The notes: a model not told the origin generated them from the letters alone. Shown: positions 9,458 to 19,552, counted from the first letter of the stretch. The stretch: DNA of 64,000 nt from Vibrio sp. AND4 (GCF_000171815.1 NZ_ABGR01000001.1:248001-312000), one strand, 5' to 3'. Numbers and translations: made by a program.

Positions 9458-10368
9458 GGGTATTGCTTATAATGTAATTTGTAAGTTAGTTGTCAAAGAT
9501 AGTGTAAAGTGATGTTCAATGCTATAGCAATGTACCCTAGAGGTGCTTGATGCAGTTTCTCCCCTGAGCATGCCATTGAGCCAATGACAGCGTCAAACAA
9601 CTTAGAAAAAGCTTGCCATTCCCTCTTTGGTTTTTAGAACTCGAATCCATGACAACGCTCTGAACTCTGCATCTTAAACTCACTTGGACACACTTCAGAA
9701 AAACCCAACGTTATTCCCGTTAAAATAGTCTGCTATTTAATTAAAAAGTAATACTAGGTAAATAATTCCGACATGTTAATGTGAATTCGTAAAAATAATA
9801 AAGCTAGAAAATGATCTATACTGTTATGAATTTATAAAATACAAGTTGTTTTTTGATATTATCATTTATTTTTCTAGATTTCTTATTTATCAATAAAGGT
9901 TATTCTAATTGTTAAGATAAACAGGCTGGCATGATTAAATGATATATTTGACATTTAGTGGTAGGAAATTGTGAGAGATTTTATTTAGTTACAAAGTTGC
10001 GGGTTGTTAGTTAAAAGAGAAAGTCTCCTCAAAGTACTTATAAATGTAACGTTGTAGCTTTCCTTTTAAGTGTCTGATTTGAAATAAATTTCTCTCCTAG
10101 CTGACCGATTTGTTTTTATTTTTATTTCCAGTTAACAGTGACTTAGATTAAATTAACGTTCTTATAACATTTCATTCTGAATGAGACCTAAATCAATCTT
10201 ATGTAAATGAATTATATTTTTATTTGAAATGTAATAATTCTAGGTTAAATTAAAATAAGCAGTAGCAGAGTGTCCTCTGCTATAACGATATATTAGTTCG
10301 CCAGTTGGCGGAGTAAATTCCCAGTTATTGTTATGCTTTTTTAATGCTGTTAAGAATGGAGTCTCTTA
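9458..10368. other. long AT-rich intergenic region upstream of the PHA operon
   Basis: About 910 bases without a supportable gene. The left 270 bases (about 9540-9725) have more mixed composition and, on the minus strand, short open stretches that look like decayed coding or a dispersed Vibrio repeat. The right part is very AT-rich. A short hairpin CGCCAGTTGGCG is near 10301-10312, just before phaB. The phaB promoter must lie here, but I could not pick it with confidence. Confidence 0.5.
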
Positions 10369-11109
10369 ATGAAGAAAGTCGCTTTGATCACTGGATCAAA
10401 AGGCGGGATTGGTTCAGCAATTTCCTCTCAATTAGTGAATGATGGTTACCGCGTTATTGCAACGTACTTTACTGGCAAGCATGCGTGTGCGTTGGAGTGG
10501 TTTAATGAAAAAGGGTTTACCAATGATCAGGTGCGCCTTTTTGAACTAGACGTAACAGACACGGCTCAGTGTGCTGAGAAGCTGGCGCTTATTCTCGAGG
10601 AGGAAGGGACAATAGACGTTGTTGTCAACAATGCCGGTATTACACGGGATGGTGTGTTTAAAAAAATGATGGCTCAAGCTTGGAATGATGTAATTAATAC
10701 TAATCTTAATAGCTTATTTAATGTGACGCAGCCGCTTTTTGCCGCAATGTGCGAAAAAGGTGGTGGTCGCATCATCAATATCTCTTCTGTGAATGGTCTC
10801 AAAGGCCAGTTCGGACAAGTGAATTATTCGGCAGCGAAAGCAGGCATGATCGGTTTCTCCAAAGCGTTAGCTTATGAAGGAGCTCGCTCTGGTGTCACTG
10901 TCAACGTGATTGCACCAGGATACACCGGAACTCCCATGGTTGAACAGATGAAGCCAGAAGTACTCGAATCGATCACGAATCAAATTCCAATGAAGCGTTT
11001 AGCAACACCAGAAGAGATTGCTGCTTCAGTGAGTTTTTTGGCAAGCGATGCTGGCGCGTACATAACTGGCGAGACTTTGTCGGTGAATGGCGGCTTATAC
11101 ATGCACTAA
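10369..11109 (+). CDS. phaB: acetoacetyl-CoA reductase PhaB
   Basis: 246 residues, short-chain dehydrogenase family. It reduces acetoacetyl-CoA to (R)-3-hydroxybutyryl-CoA with NADPH, the second step of PHB synthesis. Nucleotide motif TGSKGGIGSAI at residues 8-18; catalytic Tyr153 and Lys157 in NYSAAK; a catalytic Ser in NISSVNG about 13 residues earlier. Start supported by GGAG 7 bases upstream. It is the first gene of phaB-phaA-phaP-phaC; phaA begins about 10 bases after its stop. Confidence 0.94.
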   Translation: MKKVALITGSKGGIGSAISSQLVNDGYRVIATYFTGKHACALEWFNEKGFTNDQVRLFELDVTDTAQCAEKLALILEEEGTIDVVVNNAGITRDGVFKKMMAQAWNDVINTNLNSLFNVTQPLFAAMCEKGGGRIINISSVNGLKGQFGQVNYSAAKAGMIGFSKALAYEGARSGVTVNVIAPGYTGTPMVEQMKPEVLESITNQIPMKRLATPEEIAASVSFLASDAGAYITGETLSVNGGLYMH

Positions 11110-11122
11110 AGGAGTATTGATG

Positions 11123-12331
11123 ATGGAAAAAGTGTTTATTGTTGCTGCAAAGCGCACTCCGATTGGTGCGTTTGGTGGAAGCCTCAAAAATACCTCGGCA
11201 GGCAATCTTGCTGCGATAGCAATAAAAGGTGCCCTAGAGGCAGCATCACTGCCAGCCGATAAGGTTGACGAAGTGATAGTAGGCAATGTTGTATCTGCCG
11301 GCCAAGGTATGGGGGTTGGCCGCCAAGCGTCAATGTATGCCGGTATCCCAGATTCTGTGCCTGCCTACGGTGTCAATATGGTCTGCGGTAGTGGTATGAA
11401 GGCTGTGATGGATGGTGTTTCTCATATCCGAAGTGGCGATGTAGAAGTCGTGGTTGCTGCGGGTGTGGAGGTCATGTCACAAATTCCTTTCATCGTGCCA
11501 AGTACTGTGCGTGACGGTAACAAAATGGGCAACATGGAGTTGAAAGATCTCCTTATTTCTGACGGTTTGACGGATGTTTACAACCAATATCACATGGGCG
11601 TAACGGCAGAAAATGTGGCTAAGGAAGCGGGTTTATCGCGTCAACAACAAGACGAATATGCACTATCAAGCCAGCAAAAAGCGGTGGCAGCGATTGAAGC
11701 AGGCAAATTCAAAGACGAAATTGTTCCTGTAGAAGTCAAGCAACGTCGTGAAACCCTCGTATTTGATACCGATGAATACCCAAAAGCAAACGCGACACTA
11801 GAAGGTTTGAGCAAGCTACGCCCAGCGTTTGACCGCGAAGGTACAGTAACTGCAGGCAATGCGTCAGGCATTAACGACGGTGCAAGTGCCATCATTTTAG
11901 CATCAGAAAGTGCGGTTCAAGCCCACGGTCTGACGCCAATTGCTGAAGTGGTGAGCTACGCTCAATCAGGTTTGGATCCGAAGATTATGGGGCTTGGGCC
12001 TGTGGAGTCAGTGAACAAGGCGCTACAAAAAGCCGAGCTGAAAATCAGCGACATTGATGTTTATGAATTGAATGAAGCCTTTGCCGCGCAAGCGCTAGGG
12101 GTAATTCAAAAACTGGCAGAGACCAACCAAGTACCAGTGAGCTCAATTTATGATAAGGCCAACTTTAATGGCGGCGCGATTGCATTGGGTCACCCACTCG
12201 GTGCGTCGGGGAACCGCATTTTGGTTACCTTAGTGCACGAACTTAACAAACAAGACGGTCAATACGGTGTTGCTTCACTTTGCGTGGGCGGTGGTATGGG
12301 CACGGCTGTGATTGTAAAAGCAGTTAAATAG
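11123..12331 (+). CDS. phaA: acetyl-CoA C-acetyltransferase (beta-ketothiolase) PhaA
   Basis: 402 residues. It condenses two acetyl-CoA to acetoacetyl-CoA, the first step of PHB synthesis. Thiolase residues are all present: Cys88 in [10 protein letters not shown], His357 in [10 protein letters not shown] and Cys387 in LCVGGGMG. I chose ATG 11123 because AAGGAG (11109-11114) is 8 bases upstream and the protein then starts [15 protein letters not shown] like its family; the ATG just before it (11120) is also possible. The longer frame from 11087 overlaps phaB and is not needed. Confidence 0.94.
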   Translation: MEKVFIVAAKRTPIGAFGGSLKNTSAGNLAAIAIKGALEAASLPADKVDEVIVGNVVSAGQGMGVGRQASMYAGIPDSVPAYGVNMVCGSGMKAVMDGVSHIRSGDVEVVVAAGVEVMSQIPFIVPSTVRDGNKMGNMELKDLLISDGLTDVYNQYHMGVTAENVAKEAGLSRQQQDEYALSSQQKAVAAIEAGKFKDEIVPVEVKQRRETLVFDTDEYPKANATLEGLSKLRPAFDREGTVTAGNASGINDGASAIILASESAVQAHGLTPIAEVVSYAQSGLDPKIMGLGPVESVNKALQKAELKISDIDVYELNEAFAAQALGVIQKLAETNQVPVSSIYDKANFNGGAIALGHPLGASGNRILVTLVHELNKQDGQYGVASLCVGGGMGTAVIVKAVK

Positions 12332-12365
12332 TTATTTAAACAAACATTTTTCTAGGAGATAAACC

Positions 12366-12713
12366 ATGTACACTGATTTCTTTAAAACTTTTAGCGATCA
12401 AACTGAAAAGAACCTTGAACCGTACTTGAAATTCAACAAACTAGTAACAAAGAACGTCGAAGTTCTTACTGAACTGCAATTGAACGCAATCCGTACCTAC
12501 AGCGAAGTCGGCCTAAATCAAATGAAAGCGGCTTCAGAAATTCGAGACGTGACGTCTCTTACGGCCTTTAACAGCCAGCAACTTAGCGTTCTGACTAAAC
12601 TTTCTCAGCAGATGATGGATGATAGTAATAAGCTGCAAACCATTGCGAAAGAATTCAAAGAAGACGTTGAGAAAATGACTTCGGAAAATCTAAAGACGGT
12701 TACTCCTGCGTAA
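12366..12713 (+). CDS. phaP: phasin, PHA granule protein PhaP
   Basis: 115 residues, almost entirely helical and amphipathic, with no membrane segment, matching the phasin family (start MYTDFFKTFSDQTEKNLEPY, then a region resembling FNKLVTKNVEVLTELQLNA). Phasins coat polyhydroxyalkanoate granules and set their number and size. AGGAG is 8 bases before the ATG. It sits between phaA and phaC and is followed at once by a terminator-like hairpin, so it may be made in excess over the synthase. Confidence 0.9.
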   Translation: MYTDFFKTFSDQTEKNLEPYLKFNKLVTKNVEVLTELQLNAIRTYSEVGLNQMKAASEIRDVTSLTAFNSQQLSVLTKLSQQMMDDSNKLQTIAKEFKEDVEKMTSENLKTVTPA

Positions 12714-12726
12714 TACGTCAACTTAT

Positions 12727-12758
12727 CGCCGCCCTAATTTTGGGGCGGCGTTGTTTTT
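12727..12758 (+). terminator. terminator or attenuator between phaP and phaC
   Basis: CGCCGCCC (12727-12734), loop of 8 bases, GGGCGGCG (12743-12750), then TTGTTTTT. It lies 13 bases after the phaP stop and 20 bases before the phaC ribosome site, so only part of the transcription probably continues into phaC. Confidence 0.8.
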
Positions 12759-12778
12759 CCGAATATAGGAGTAAGAGT

Positions 12779-14554
12779 ATGTTTCAACACTTCTTTTCGG
12801 ACTATCTTGTAAAGCTTCAGGAAACCAATCAACAGTGGTGGCATGAATTTGAAGCGAACAAGACAGTCGCAAATTCCCCTTTGAACAAGGCCATGCAAGA
12901 AGTGAACTTTGAGGACACAGCTAAGCTTTTCGAACAAGTGGCGAACCAACCAGCTGCAATCTTGAAACTACAAGCAGAGTGGTGGGAGCAACAGCTTCAA
13001 ATATGGCAGAATGTGGCGCTAGCAGGCAATCAAACACAGATTATTAAAGCAGAAAATGGCGACAAGCGTTTCTCAAATGAAGCTTGGCAACAAGAAGCCA
13101 TGTACAGTTTTATCAAACAATCTTATTTGTTATTCAGCAAAACTTACTTAGACACACTCGATTCTATTGAAGGATTGGATGAGAAAACCAAAGAGCGCAT
13201 CACCTTCTTCTCTCGCCAAGCCATCAACGCACTTTCTCCTTCAAACTTTATCGCGACCAACCCTGAACTGCTAAAGCTAACCCTTGAGAAAAATGGTGGG
13301 AATCTACTGACAGGGTTAGAGAAATTAAAGGAAGATGTGGAGTCGAGCGCGGATATTCTCAAAGTCCGTATGACCAACAACAATGCGTTTCGTGTGGGTG
13401 ATGACGTTGCAACGACCGCTGGCGATGTCGTGTTCCAAAATGAATTGTTTGAGTTGATTCAGTACCGTCCTTTGACCGAAAAAGTCAATGCGACACCGCT
13501 ACTGGTTGTGCCACCTTTCATTAACAAGTACTACATTCTAGATCTAACGGCTAAGAACTCGATGGTTCGTTGGATGTTAGAGCAAGGTCACAGCGTATTT
13601 ATGATGTCATGGCGCAACCCAGGTAAGGACCAAGCTCGTATTGAGTTTGGTGACTATGTAACCGAAGGCGTCGTGAAGGCAGTGACTGTAATTGAAGACA
13701 TTACAGGTCAAGAGCAGATCAATGCCGCGGGTTATTGCATCGGTGGTACGGTTCTGGCGAGCACTGTGGCATATTATGCCGCCAAGCGTATGAAGAAGCG
13801 TATTAAGTCAGCAAGTTTCTTTACTACCCTGCTTGATTTTTCTCAACCCGGAGAGGTGGGGGCGTACATCAACGATACGATTATCAGTGCGATTGAAGTG
13901 CAGAACAATGCTAAGGGTTACATGGATGGCCGCTCGTTAAGTGTGACGTTTAGCTTGTTACGTGAAAATAGCTTGTACTGGAATTATTACGTCGATAATT
14001 ACTTGAAAGGCAAAAGTCCGGTCGACTTCGACCTCCTTTACTGGAACAGTGACAGTACAAACGTAAGTGCGGCTTGTCATAACTTCTTGTTACGAGAACT
14101 CTACCTAGAGAACAAGCTAGTCCAAGACAAAGGTGTGAAGATCGGTGGGGTGTGGATTGATCTGAACAAGATTAAGGTTCCAAGTTATTTCGTCTCTACC
14201 AAGGAAGATCATATTGCATTGTGGCAGGGCACTTATCGAGGCGCTTTGAAAACTGGTGGAAACAAGACGTTTGTGTTGGGTGAGTCGGGACACATAGCGG
14301 GTATCGTTAATCATCCTGCAAAAAACAAATACGGCTATTGGCTAAACGACAACCTTGATGACTCGGCAGATGAGTGGTTTAACAACGCGAATCATCAAGA
14401 AGGCTCTTGGTGGATGCATTGGCATCAATGGCTGTTGCAATTCAACCCAGAAGAGCAAGTTGAGCCTTTCCCTGTTGGTTCTGAGCAGAACCCAGTGATT
14501 GATGAAGCGCCTGGTCAATACGTAAAGCAAGTTTTGCCTATTAAAGAATCCTAA
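12779..14554 (+). CDS. phaC: class I poly(R)-hydroxyalkanoic acid synthase PhaC
   Basis: 591 residues. It polymerises hydroxyacyl-CoA into PHA on the granule surface. The alpha/beta-hydrolase catalytic triad is visible: Cys320 in the lipase-like box GYCIGG, Asp477 in KEDHIALWQG and His505 in ESGHIAGIVN. The N-terminal 200 residues match class I synthases (WWEQQLQIWQNV). The start at 12779 has AGGAG 7 bases upstream; an in-frame upstream start at 12740 lies inside the phaP terminator stem and lacks a ribosome site. Last gene of the operon. Confidence 0.95.
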   Translation: MFQHFFSDYLVKLQETNQQWWHEFEANKTVANSPLNKAMQEVNFEDTAKLFEQVANQPAAILKLQAEWWEQQLQIWQNVALAGNQTQIIKAENGDKRFSNEAWQQEAMYSFIKQSYLLFSKTYLDTLDSIEGLDEKTKERITFFSRQAINALSPSNFIATNPELLKLTLEKNGGNLLTGLEKLKEDVESSADILKVRMTNNNAFRVGDDVATTAGDVVFQNELFELIQYRPLTEKVNATPLLVVPPFINKYYILDLTAKNSMVRWMLEQGHSVFMMSWRNPGKDQARIEFGDYVTEGVVKAVTVIEDITGQEQINAAGYCIGGTVLASTVAYYAAKRMKKRIKSASFFTTLLDFSQPGEVGAYINDTIISAIEVQNNAKGYMDGRSLSVTFSLLRENSLYWNYYVDNYLKGKSPVDFDLLYWNSDSTNVSAACHNFLLRELYLENKLVQDKGVKIGGVWIDLNKIKVPSYFVSTKEDHIALWQGTYRGALKTGGNKTFVLGESGHIAGIVNHPAKNKYGYWLNDNLDDSADEWFNNANHQEGSWWMHWHQWLLQFNPEEQVEPFPVGSEQNPVIDEAPGQYVKQVLPIKES

Positions 14555-14580
14555 ACTGCTCCTCACGGCAGTATCACTTG

Positions 14581-14607
14581 GCGGCCTACTGATGGTCGCC
14601 TTTTTTA
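14581..14607 (+). terminator. terminator of the pha operon
   Basis: GGCGGCC (14581-14587) pairs with GGTCGCC (14595-14601, one G-U pair), followed by six T. It lies 26 bases after the phaC stop. Confidence 0.82.
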
Positions 14608-14719
14608 TTTGTGATGTTTGAGGGTAAAGCAGGCAAGGAGACTTGAGGGTTTCTGAATGTGACTAAGAGGGGGAGCTTTTAAGGCCTCCTAGTGGTAAGG
14701 ATTGTCTAGGATATAAAGA

Positions 14720-14747
14720 AAAACGCCAAGCAAATGCTTGGCGTTTT
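14720..14747. terminator. bidirectional terminator, end of nap operon
   Basis: AAAACGCCAAGC (14720-14731), loop AAAT, GCTTGGCGTTTT (14736-14747): a 12-bp perfect stem with A and T tracts on its two sides, so it works on both strands. On the minus strand it ends the nap operon 42 bases after the small membrane protein. Confidence 0.88.
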
Positions 14748-14789
14748 CCGTCAACGAAATAGGCAAGATGTCAACTGGTTTGAGGTGGT

Positions 14790-14924
14790 TTAGACCTCTT
14801 TATCCTTGCCTAGTGAGAGTAGCCATAGAGAGATTGCTGCTACGCCGATAAAGCCGGAAAGAATAATGACTGGCATTGCACTGTATCCAAGGAAGTGCCA
14901 GATAAAGGATTCAAGGTTACTCAT
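14790..14924 (-). CDS. small nap-linked membrane protein (TIGR02808-like)
   Basis: 44 residues, too short for most gene finders. Translation begins MSNLESFIWHFLGYSAMPV and ends LLSLGKDKEV; it is one membrane helix (about 17-38) with a short charged tail. AAGGAG lies 11 bases before the ATG and the gene starts 15 bases after the napC stop on the same strand. Size, shape and place match the tiny TIGR02808 proteins found beside periplasmic nitrate reductase genes in Vibrio and Photobacterium. It could help the NapC membrane module, like NapE in other bacteria, but that is inference. Confidence 0.8.
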   Translation of the reverse strand: MSNLESFIWHFLGYSAMPVIILSGFIGVAAISLWLLSLGKDKEV

Positions 14925-14939
14925 TGTCTGTATTTCTCC

Positions 14940-15518
14940 TTATTGCCAGCCTTCAACGCCGTGCATGTCAGGCAGTTTATGTGCGATACCCTTGTGACAA
15001 TCTACACAAGTTTTGTCGCCTGATGCCAACGCTGTAGAGTGCTGCGCTGAGGCACGTTTACCTTGCTGAGAGTAGTCCATGTAATCGAACTGATGACAGT
15101 TACGACATTCAAGAGAGTCGTTTTTCTTCATACGCGCCCACTCACGTTTGGCAAGGTGCTCACGACGTGCTTGGAACTTCTCTGGTGTATCGATGGTTTT
15201 CGTTACGAAGTGTGCAAACAGCTCTTTAGATGCTTGAACTTTACGAACGATTTTATCAGTCCATTCATGCGGTACGTGACAGTCTGAACAAATCGCACGA
15301 ACACCAGAACGGTTCGAGTAGTGGATCGTTTCTTGAATTTCAGCGACGATCGGAGCGTGACAGCCTGAGCAGAATTCCTCTGTGTTGGTCGCTTCCATCG
15401 TCGTGTTGAATGCTCCCCAAAACAGAAGACCACCCGCAAATCCTAGGAATAAAACAATACCAGCAGCGGCTTTACTTGGACTCGACAGTCTTTTCCAAAA
15501 CGCTTTAATTATTTTCAT
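14940..15518 (-). CDS. napC: NapC, membrane tetraheme c-type cytochrome
   Basis: 192 residues. It takes electrons from the quinol pool and passes them to NapB-NapA in the periplasm. One N-terminal membrane anchor (about 17-38), then four heme sites CSGCH, CSDCH, CRNCH and CVDCH, the NapC/NirT pattern. AGAGG lies 7 bases before the ATG. It follows napB by 28 bases in the operon. Confidence 0.95.
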   Translation of the reverse strand: MKIIKAFWKRLSSPSKAAAGIVLFLGFAGGLLFWGAFNTTMEATNTEEFCSGCHAPIVAEIQETIHYSNRSGVRAICSDCHVPHEWTDKIVRKVQASKELFAHFVTKTIDTPEKFQARREHLAKREWARMKKNDSLECRNCHQFDYMDYSQQGKRASAQHSTALASGDKTCVDCHKGIAHKLPDMHGVEGWQ

Positions 15519-15546
15519 AAGTAACCTCTTAGTATCCGCGTTTCAA

Positions 15547-16005
15547 TTACTGAAGCGAATCGACTGCCTTAAATTCATTTTCCACGAGTGGTTGACCATT
15601 TGTTTGTGGAACGTGACATTGTAAACAGAAGTAACGACGTGGTGACATATCTGCCAGAACCGCGTCTTCACGGTTAATGTAGTGCGTTACGCTGATTTTG
15701 GTCGCCCCTGCATCTTTCGCATTTTTCCAGCTGTGGCATGCTAGGCATTTGTTTGCGTTTAAAGACACTTCGTAGTTTCGGATGTTATGCGGAATAAGCG
15801 GTGGTTGGTATACATAGCTACCTTCAACGATTTGATCTTTCGGAAAGTCTTTGAAGTCATCAGCAGGGCGAGTGTCCTCGAGTTGTGTACTGCCACGCAG
15901 CGAGTCTAGACCGCCTGTGCCGCCAGGATTATCCAGTTCAGCTTTTGCAATGCCTGTTACCAAAGTACTTACAAATAAAAGTGCGATAAGATATTTTTTC
16001 ATCAT
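15547..16005 (-). CDS. napB: NapB, diheme cytochrome c subunit of periplasmic nitrate reductase
   Basis: 152 residues with an N-terminal signal peptide (about 1-22, YLIALLFVSTLVTGIAKA) and two heme c sites, CLACH and CLQCH. It hands electrons to NapA. The region PPLIPHNIRNYEVSLNANKC before the first heme is typical of NapB. It lies 73 bases after napA. Confidence 0.95.
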   Translation of the reverse strand: MMKKYLIALLFVSTLVTGIAKAELDNPGGTGGLDSLRGSTQLEDTRPADDFKDFPKDQIVEGSYVYQPPLIPHNIRNYEVSLNANKCLACHSWKNAKDAGATKISVTHYINREDAVLADMSPRRYFCLQCHVPQTNGQPLVENEFKAVDSLQ

Positions 16006-16078
16006 TTCGTCTCTGCCATATGGCGTAAATTCTTTTTAGGCCGCCGAGTAGACGGCCCTTGCATTCGCTATTTGACGG

Positions 16079-18568
16079 TTAAGCGATTTTCGTGATTTTG
16101 ACTGGGCACTTTTTAAAATCTGTTTGTTTAGACAGTGGATCAGTCGCATCAAGTATCAATTTGTTAATCAGAATACGGGCATCAAAGAAAGGTACGAATA
16201 CCAAGCCCTCTGGCGGACGATTACGACCGCGAGTTTCAACGCGAACGCGTACTTCACCACGTTTGTTTGCAATCAGAACTTCTTCACCACGACGAACGTT
16301 ACGTTTTTTCGCATCAGCAGGGTGCATATAAACCACCGCGTCAGGCACCGCTTTGTAAAGTTCTGGTACACGACGAGTCATAGTACCTGTGTGCCAGTGC
16401 TCAAGAACACGGCCAGTACACAGCCATAAGTCGAACTCGTCGTTAGGTACTTCTGGTGGCGCTTCGTATGGCGCAGAGATGATTCTCGCTTTACCATCAG
16501 CATTGCCATAAAAGTCCCAATCAGATCCTACTTTTGCATATGGGTCAGATCCTTCTTTAAAGCGCCATTGTGTCTCTTTACCATCCACAACTGGCCAGCG
16601 TAGACCGCGGACTGTGTGGTAAACATCGTATGGTGCCAAGTCGTGACCATGACCACGACCAAAGGTGGCGTACTCTTCAAATAGACCTTTCTGTACGTAG
16701 TAGCCAAAATGGTGAGCATCGTCGTTCAGCTCACGGGCTTCATCGATAGAAAATTTGTCTACTTGACCGTTTTTGAACAGCACGTCGTACATCGTCTTCC
16801 CGCGGTACTCCGGTGCTTTTACGAGTAGCTCTTCTGGCCACACTTCTTCTATCTTGAAGCGTTTTGAGAACTCCATCACCTGCCATAGGTCAGATTTTGC
16901 ATCGCCTATGGTTTCTACTTGTTGATACCAAGCTTGAGTACGACGCTCTGCATTACCGTAAGCACCTTCTTTCTCGATCCACATCGCGGTAGGAAGAACG
17001 AGGTCAGCAGCTTGGGCAGTTGCCGTTGGGTAAGGGTCAGACACAACGATGAAGTTTTCGGGGTGACGATAACCAGGAAGGCGTTCAGAATTAATATTCG
17101 GCCCCGCTTGCATGTTGTTGTTGCATTGAACCCAGTAACAGTTCAATACGCCATCATTGAGCATGCGATCTTGTTGTACTGCGTGGAAACCGGGTTTCGG
17201 TGGGATAGTGCCTTCTGGCAGTTTCCAGATATTTTCTGCGATCTTGCGGTGTTTAGGGTTGGCAACCACCATGTCTGCTGGGAGGCGGTGAGAGAAGGTA
17301 CCAACCTCTCGAGCTGTGCCACACGCTGATGGTTGACCAGTGAGTGAGAATGGACTGTTACCTGGAGTGGAAATTTTCCCCGTGAGTAAGTGGATGTTGT
17401 AAACCAAGTTGTTCATCCACACGCCACGAGTATGTTGGTTCATCCCCATCGTCCATAGCGACATGACTTTGGTGTTTGGGTCCGCGTATTGCTTCGCCAG
17501 TTCGATCAGTTTTTCTTTCTCTACGCCGGAAATTTCGGAGGCTTTCTCTACCGTGTATGGCGCTACAGACTTCTTGTACTCCTCAAAAGAGATAGACGTC
17601 AGCTTGCCAGAATTTGGGTTCTTGGCGGTTTTTTGTAGCGGATCATCGTCGCGTAAGCCGTAACCTATATCGGTATCTGCTTGAGCGAAATTGGTGTGTT
17701 TATTCACGAAATCCCAATTTACCGCATCGTTTTGTATGATGTAGTTTGCAATGAAGTTAGCGATTGCGAGGTCAGACTGAGGGGTAAAAATGTAGCCGTG
17801 GTCTGCTAACTCAAATGATCGGTGGTAGTAGGTCGAAAGTACGTTCACTTTTACGTGTGGGTGGCTGAGGCGTCGGTCAGTAATGCGAGTCCATAGAACT
17901 GGATGCATTTCTGCCATGTTCGAACCCCATAGAACGAAAGCGTCTGCGTTCTCGAAGTCATCATAGCAGCCCATCGGTTCATCAATACCAAATGCACGCA
18001 TGAAACCGACTACCGCAGATGCCATACAGTGACGAGCGTTTGGGTCAATGTTGTTAGAACGGAACCCCGCCTTCATCATTTTAGATGCTGCGTACCCCTC
18101 CATGACTGTCCATTGGCCCGAACCAAACATACCTATGCTTGTTGGACCTTTCTTATCTAGAGATGTTTTCCACTTTTCCGCCATAATGTCAAAGGCAGTA
18201 TCCCAAGATACAGGAGTGAAGTCGCCGTCTTTGCTGTATTTGCCATCTTTCATTCGCAGAAGAGGTTGAGTTAGGCGGTCTTGACCGTACATTATCTTAG
18301 AAAGGAAGTAACCTTTTATACAATTGAGGCCCTTGTTCACTGGTGCTTCCGGATCGCCTTGGGTTGCCACTACTTTTCCGTTTTGTGTACCAACAAGAAC
18401 GGAACACCCTGTACCACAGAAACGACAAGGTGCCTTGTCCCATGTGATTTTTGTCTGATCAGAGATCGCAATCAGATTTGTAGCAGAAGCGGGTAATGTA
18501 ATACCTGCGACGGCTGCCGCTGATGCAGCCGCGTTTGCTTTCACAAACGCACGTCTTGTCATTTTCAT
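16079..18568 (-). CDS. napA: NapA, catalytic subunit of periplasmic nitrate reductase
   Basis: 829 residues. It reduces nitrate to nitrite in the periplasm with a Mo-bis-MGD cofactor and one [4Fe-4S] cluster. Twin-arginine signal [20 protein letters not shown] at residues 3-22; cluster cysteines C48, C51, C55 and C83; the Mo-ligand Cys181 in ARHCMASAV. The gene start overlaps the napD stop (ATGA). Full length, no damage seen. Confidence 0.97.
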   Translation of the reverse strand: MKMTRRAFVKANAAASAAAVAGITLPASATNLIAISDQTKITWDKAPCRFCGTGCSVLVGTQNGKVVATQGDPEAPVNKGLNCIKGYFLSKIMYGQDRLTQPLLRMKDGKYSKDGDFTPVSWDTAFDIMAEKWKTSLDKKGPTSIGMFGSGQWTVMEGYAASKMMKAGFRSNNIDPNARHCMASAVVGFMRAFGIDEPMGCYDDFENADAFVLWGSNMAEMHPVLWTRITDRRLSHPHVKVNVLSTYYHRSFELADHGYIFTPQSDLAIANFIANYIIQNDAVNWDFVNKHTNFAQADTDIGYGLRDDDPLQKTAKNPNSGKLTSISFEEYKKSVAPYTVEKASEISGVEKEKLIELAKQYADPNTKVMSLWTMGMNQHTRGVWMNNLVYNIHLLTGKISTPGNSPFSLTGQPSACGTAREVGTFSHRLPADMVVANPKHRKIAENIWKLPEGTIPPKPGFHAVQQDRMLNDGVLNCYWVQCNNNMQAGPNINSERLPGYRHPENFIVVSDPYPTATAQAADLVLPTAMWIEKEGAYGNAERRTQAWYQQVETIGDAKSDLWQVMEFSKRFKIEEVWPEELLVKAPEYRGKTMYDVLFKNGQVDKFSIDEARELNDDAHHFGYYVQKGLFEEYATFGRGHGHDLAPYDVYHTVRGLRWPVVDGKETQWRFKEGSDPYAKVGSDWDFYGNADGKARIISAPYEAPPEVPNDEFDLWLCTGRVLEHWHTGTMTRRVPELYKAVPDAVVYMHPADAKKRNVRRGEEVLIANKRGEVRVRVETRGRNRPPEGLVFVPFFDARILINKLILDATDPLSKQTDFKKCPVKITKIA

Positions 18569-18873
18569 ACTTCACCCTTGGTTTGGGAATGTTGTGTTCC
18601 AGTGCCTTTTTCTTCGGTTTCTTCAAAACCAGTTTCGAATTGGTGAAAAACCAGTGCTGTGTTTAAGACATTCGGTAAATTATTAATCGAGTCGATAGTG
18701 TCGGTGATGAAACCTTGGTTCTCAGTTTCTAGCACCACCACGATTTTGCCTTCTGGACTGTCACCATAGATTTCCGCGTTTTCGTACGCTTCAATCTGGG
18801 TTTTTACCTCAGCAAGATGTTTGGGCAGAACATGAACTACCAGACTCGAAATGTGCACTTCGTTTAGTGACAT
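18565..18873 (-). CDS. napD: NapD, chaperone for NapA export
   Basis: 102 residues from the ATG at 18873 ([15 protein letters not shown]), which has GAGAGAG about 4 bases upstream; a longer frame starts at 18903 but adds a basic non-family tail. NapD binds the NapA twin-arginine signal and delays export until the cofactor is in place. The ferredoxin-like fold shows in [16 protein letters not shown] and [13 protein letters not shown]. Overlaps napA by 4 bases. Confidence 0.9.
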   Translation of the reverse strand: MSLNEVHISSLVVHVLPKHLAEVKTQIEAYENAEIYGDSPEGKIVVVLETENQGFITDTIDSINNLPNVLNTALVFHQFETGFEETEEKGTGTQHSQTKGEV

Positions 18874-18916
18874 ACATCTCTCTCGTTTTATCGCCTTTCG
18901 CACCGTTTATTGACGG

Positions 18917-19402
18917 CTAGGCTGTTATATTGCTCACATTGATGGATGAAGTTGGGCACACTGAAACACAGGCACCGCAGCCGTTACATTCATCCAGATC
19001 TACATCGGGTTGTGCGACTTTACCCAGCTCCAATTTGAACTTAATTGCTATCGAGTCACACAGATCTCCACAGCATCGGCATTCGACATTTTGCTTTGTT
19101 AAACAGCTGTCATTGATGTTTGCCTTTACCTGCCAAGGGGGAGCTTCTTTTGTTAGAAAAAGCGGTTCTGGGCAAGCCTCAGCGCATTTGTAGCAAAAGG
19201 TACATTCATCAATAGAAAAATCGACGGCGGGAAAGCCTCCATCACTTTTGGTTATAATCTTGGTGTCACAGCTCTCGATGCATTTACCACAACGAGTGCA
19301 GTCCTCTGTGAATCGAATTGGCTGAGATAGCCAAGGAAGAGGTGATGATCTGTCCGATTGCGTTTTGCGTGAAAAAAGTCTTCTTCTATAAATATCAAAC
19401 AC
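18917..19402 (-). CDS. napF: NapF, ferredoxin-type protein of the nap operon
   Basis: 161 residues. It has several cysteine clusters for [4Fe-4S] centres: CTRCGKCIESC, CTFCYKCAEACPEP, a modified CRCCGDLC group, and CNGCGACVSVCP. NapF acts in the cytoplasm on NapA maturation. The start is GTG at 19402, with GAGG 7 bases upstream. First gene of napFDABC; an FNR-like site and a Nar box lie upstream. Confidence 0.93.
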   Translation of the reverse strand: MFDIYRRRLFSRKTQSDRSSPLPWLSQPIRFTEDCTRCGKCIESCDTKIITKSDGGFPAVDFSIDECTFCYKCAEACPEPLFLTKEAPPWQVKANINDSCLTKQNVECRCCGDLCDSIAIKFKLELGKVAQPDVDLDECNGCGACVSVCPTSSINVSNITA

Positions 19403-19508
19403 TTAATTACCTCGGAGATTGAAGCCTTAAACAAGCACTGCACTTAATGTTATTCATAAATTGTCATTTTTATACATTAAATTGTAGTTTTTGACGTATA
19501 TGTATAAA

Positions 19509-19524
19509 TACCTCTTAGGGGGTA
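19509..19524. promoter_or_regulatory. NarP (7-2-7) binding site upstream of napF
   Basis: TACCTCT-TA-GGGGGTA: the left heptamer fits TACYYMT fully and the right one matches the inverted heptamer at six of seven positions, with the 2-base gap NarP prefers. It lies about 107 bases before the napF start, and narQ-narP are transcribed the other way from the same gap. Confidence 0.75.
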
Positions 19525-19538
19525 ATTGGGGGGCTTTG

Positions 19539-19552
19539 TTGCTTTAGATCAA
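19539..19552. promoter_or_regulatory. FNR-like site upstream of napF
   Basis: TTGCT-TTAG-ATCAA matches TTGAT-N4-ATCAA with one mismatch. Its centre is 29 bases from the centre of the Nar box, on the distal side from napF, so oxygen and nitrate control are likely combined. Confidence 0.65.

Noticed and set aside
12740..12778. Upstream extension of phaC
   Set aside because: It lies in the phaP terminator stem and lacks a ribosome site; ATG 12779 has AGGAG 7 bases upstream.
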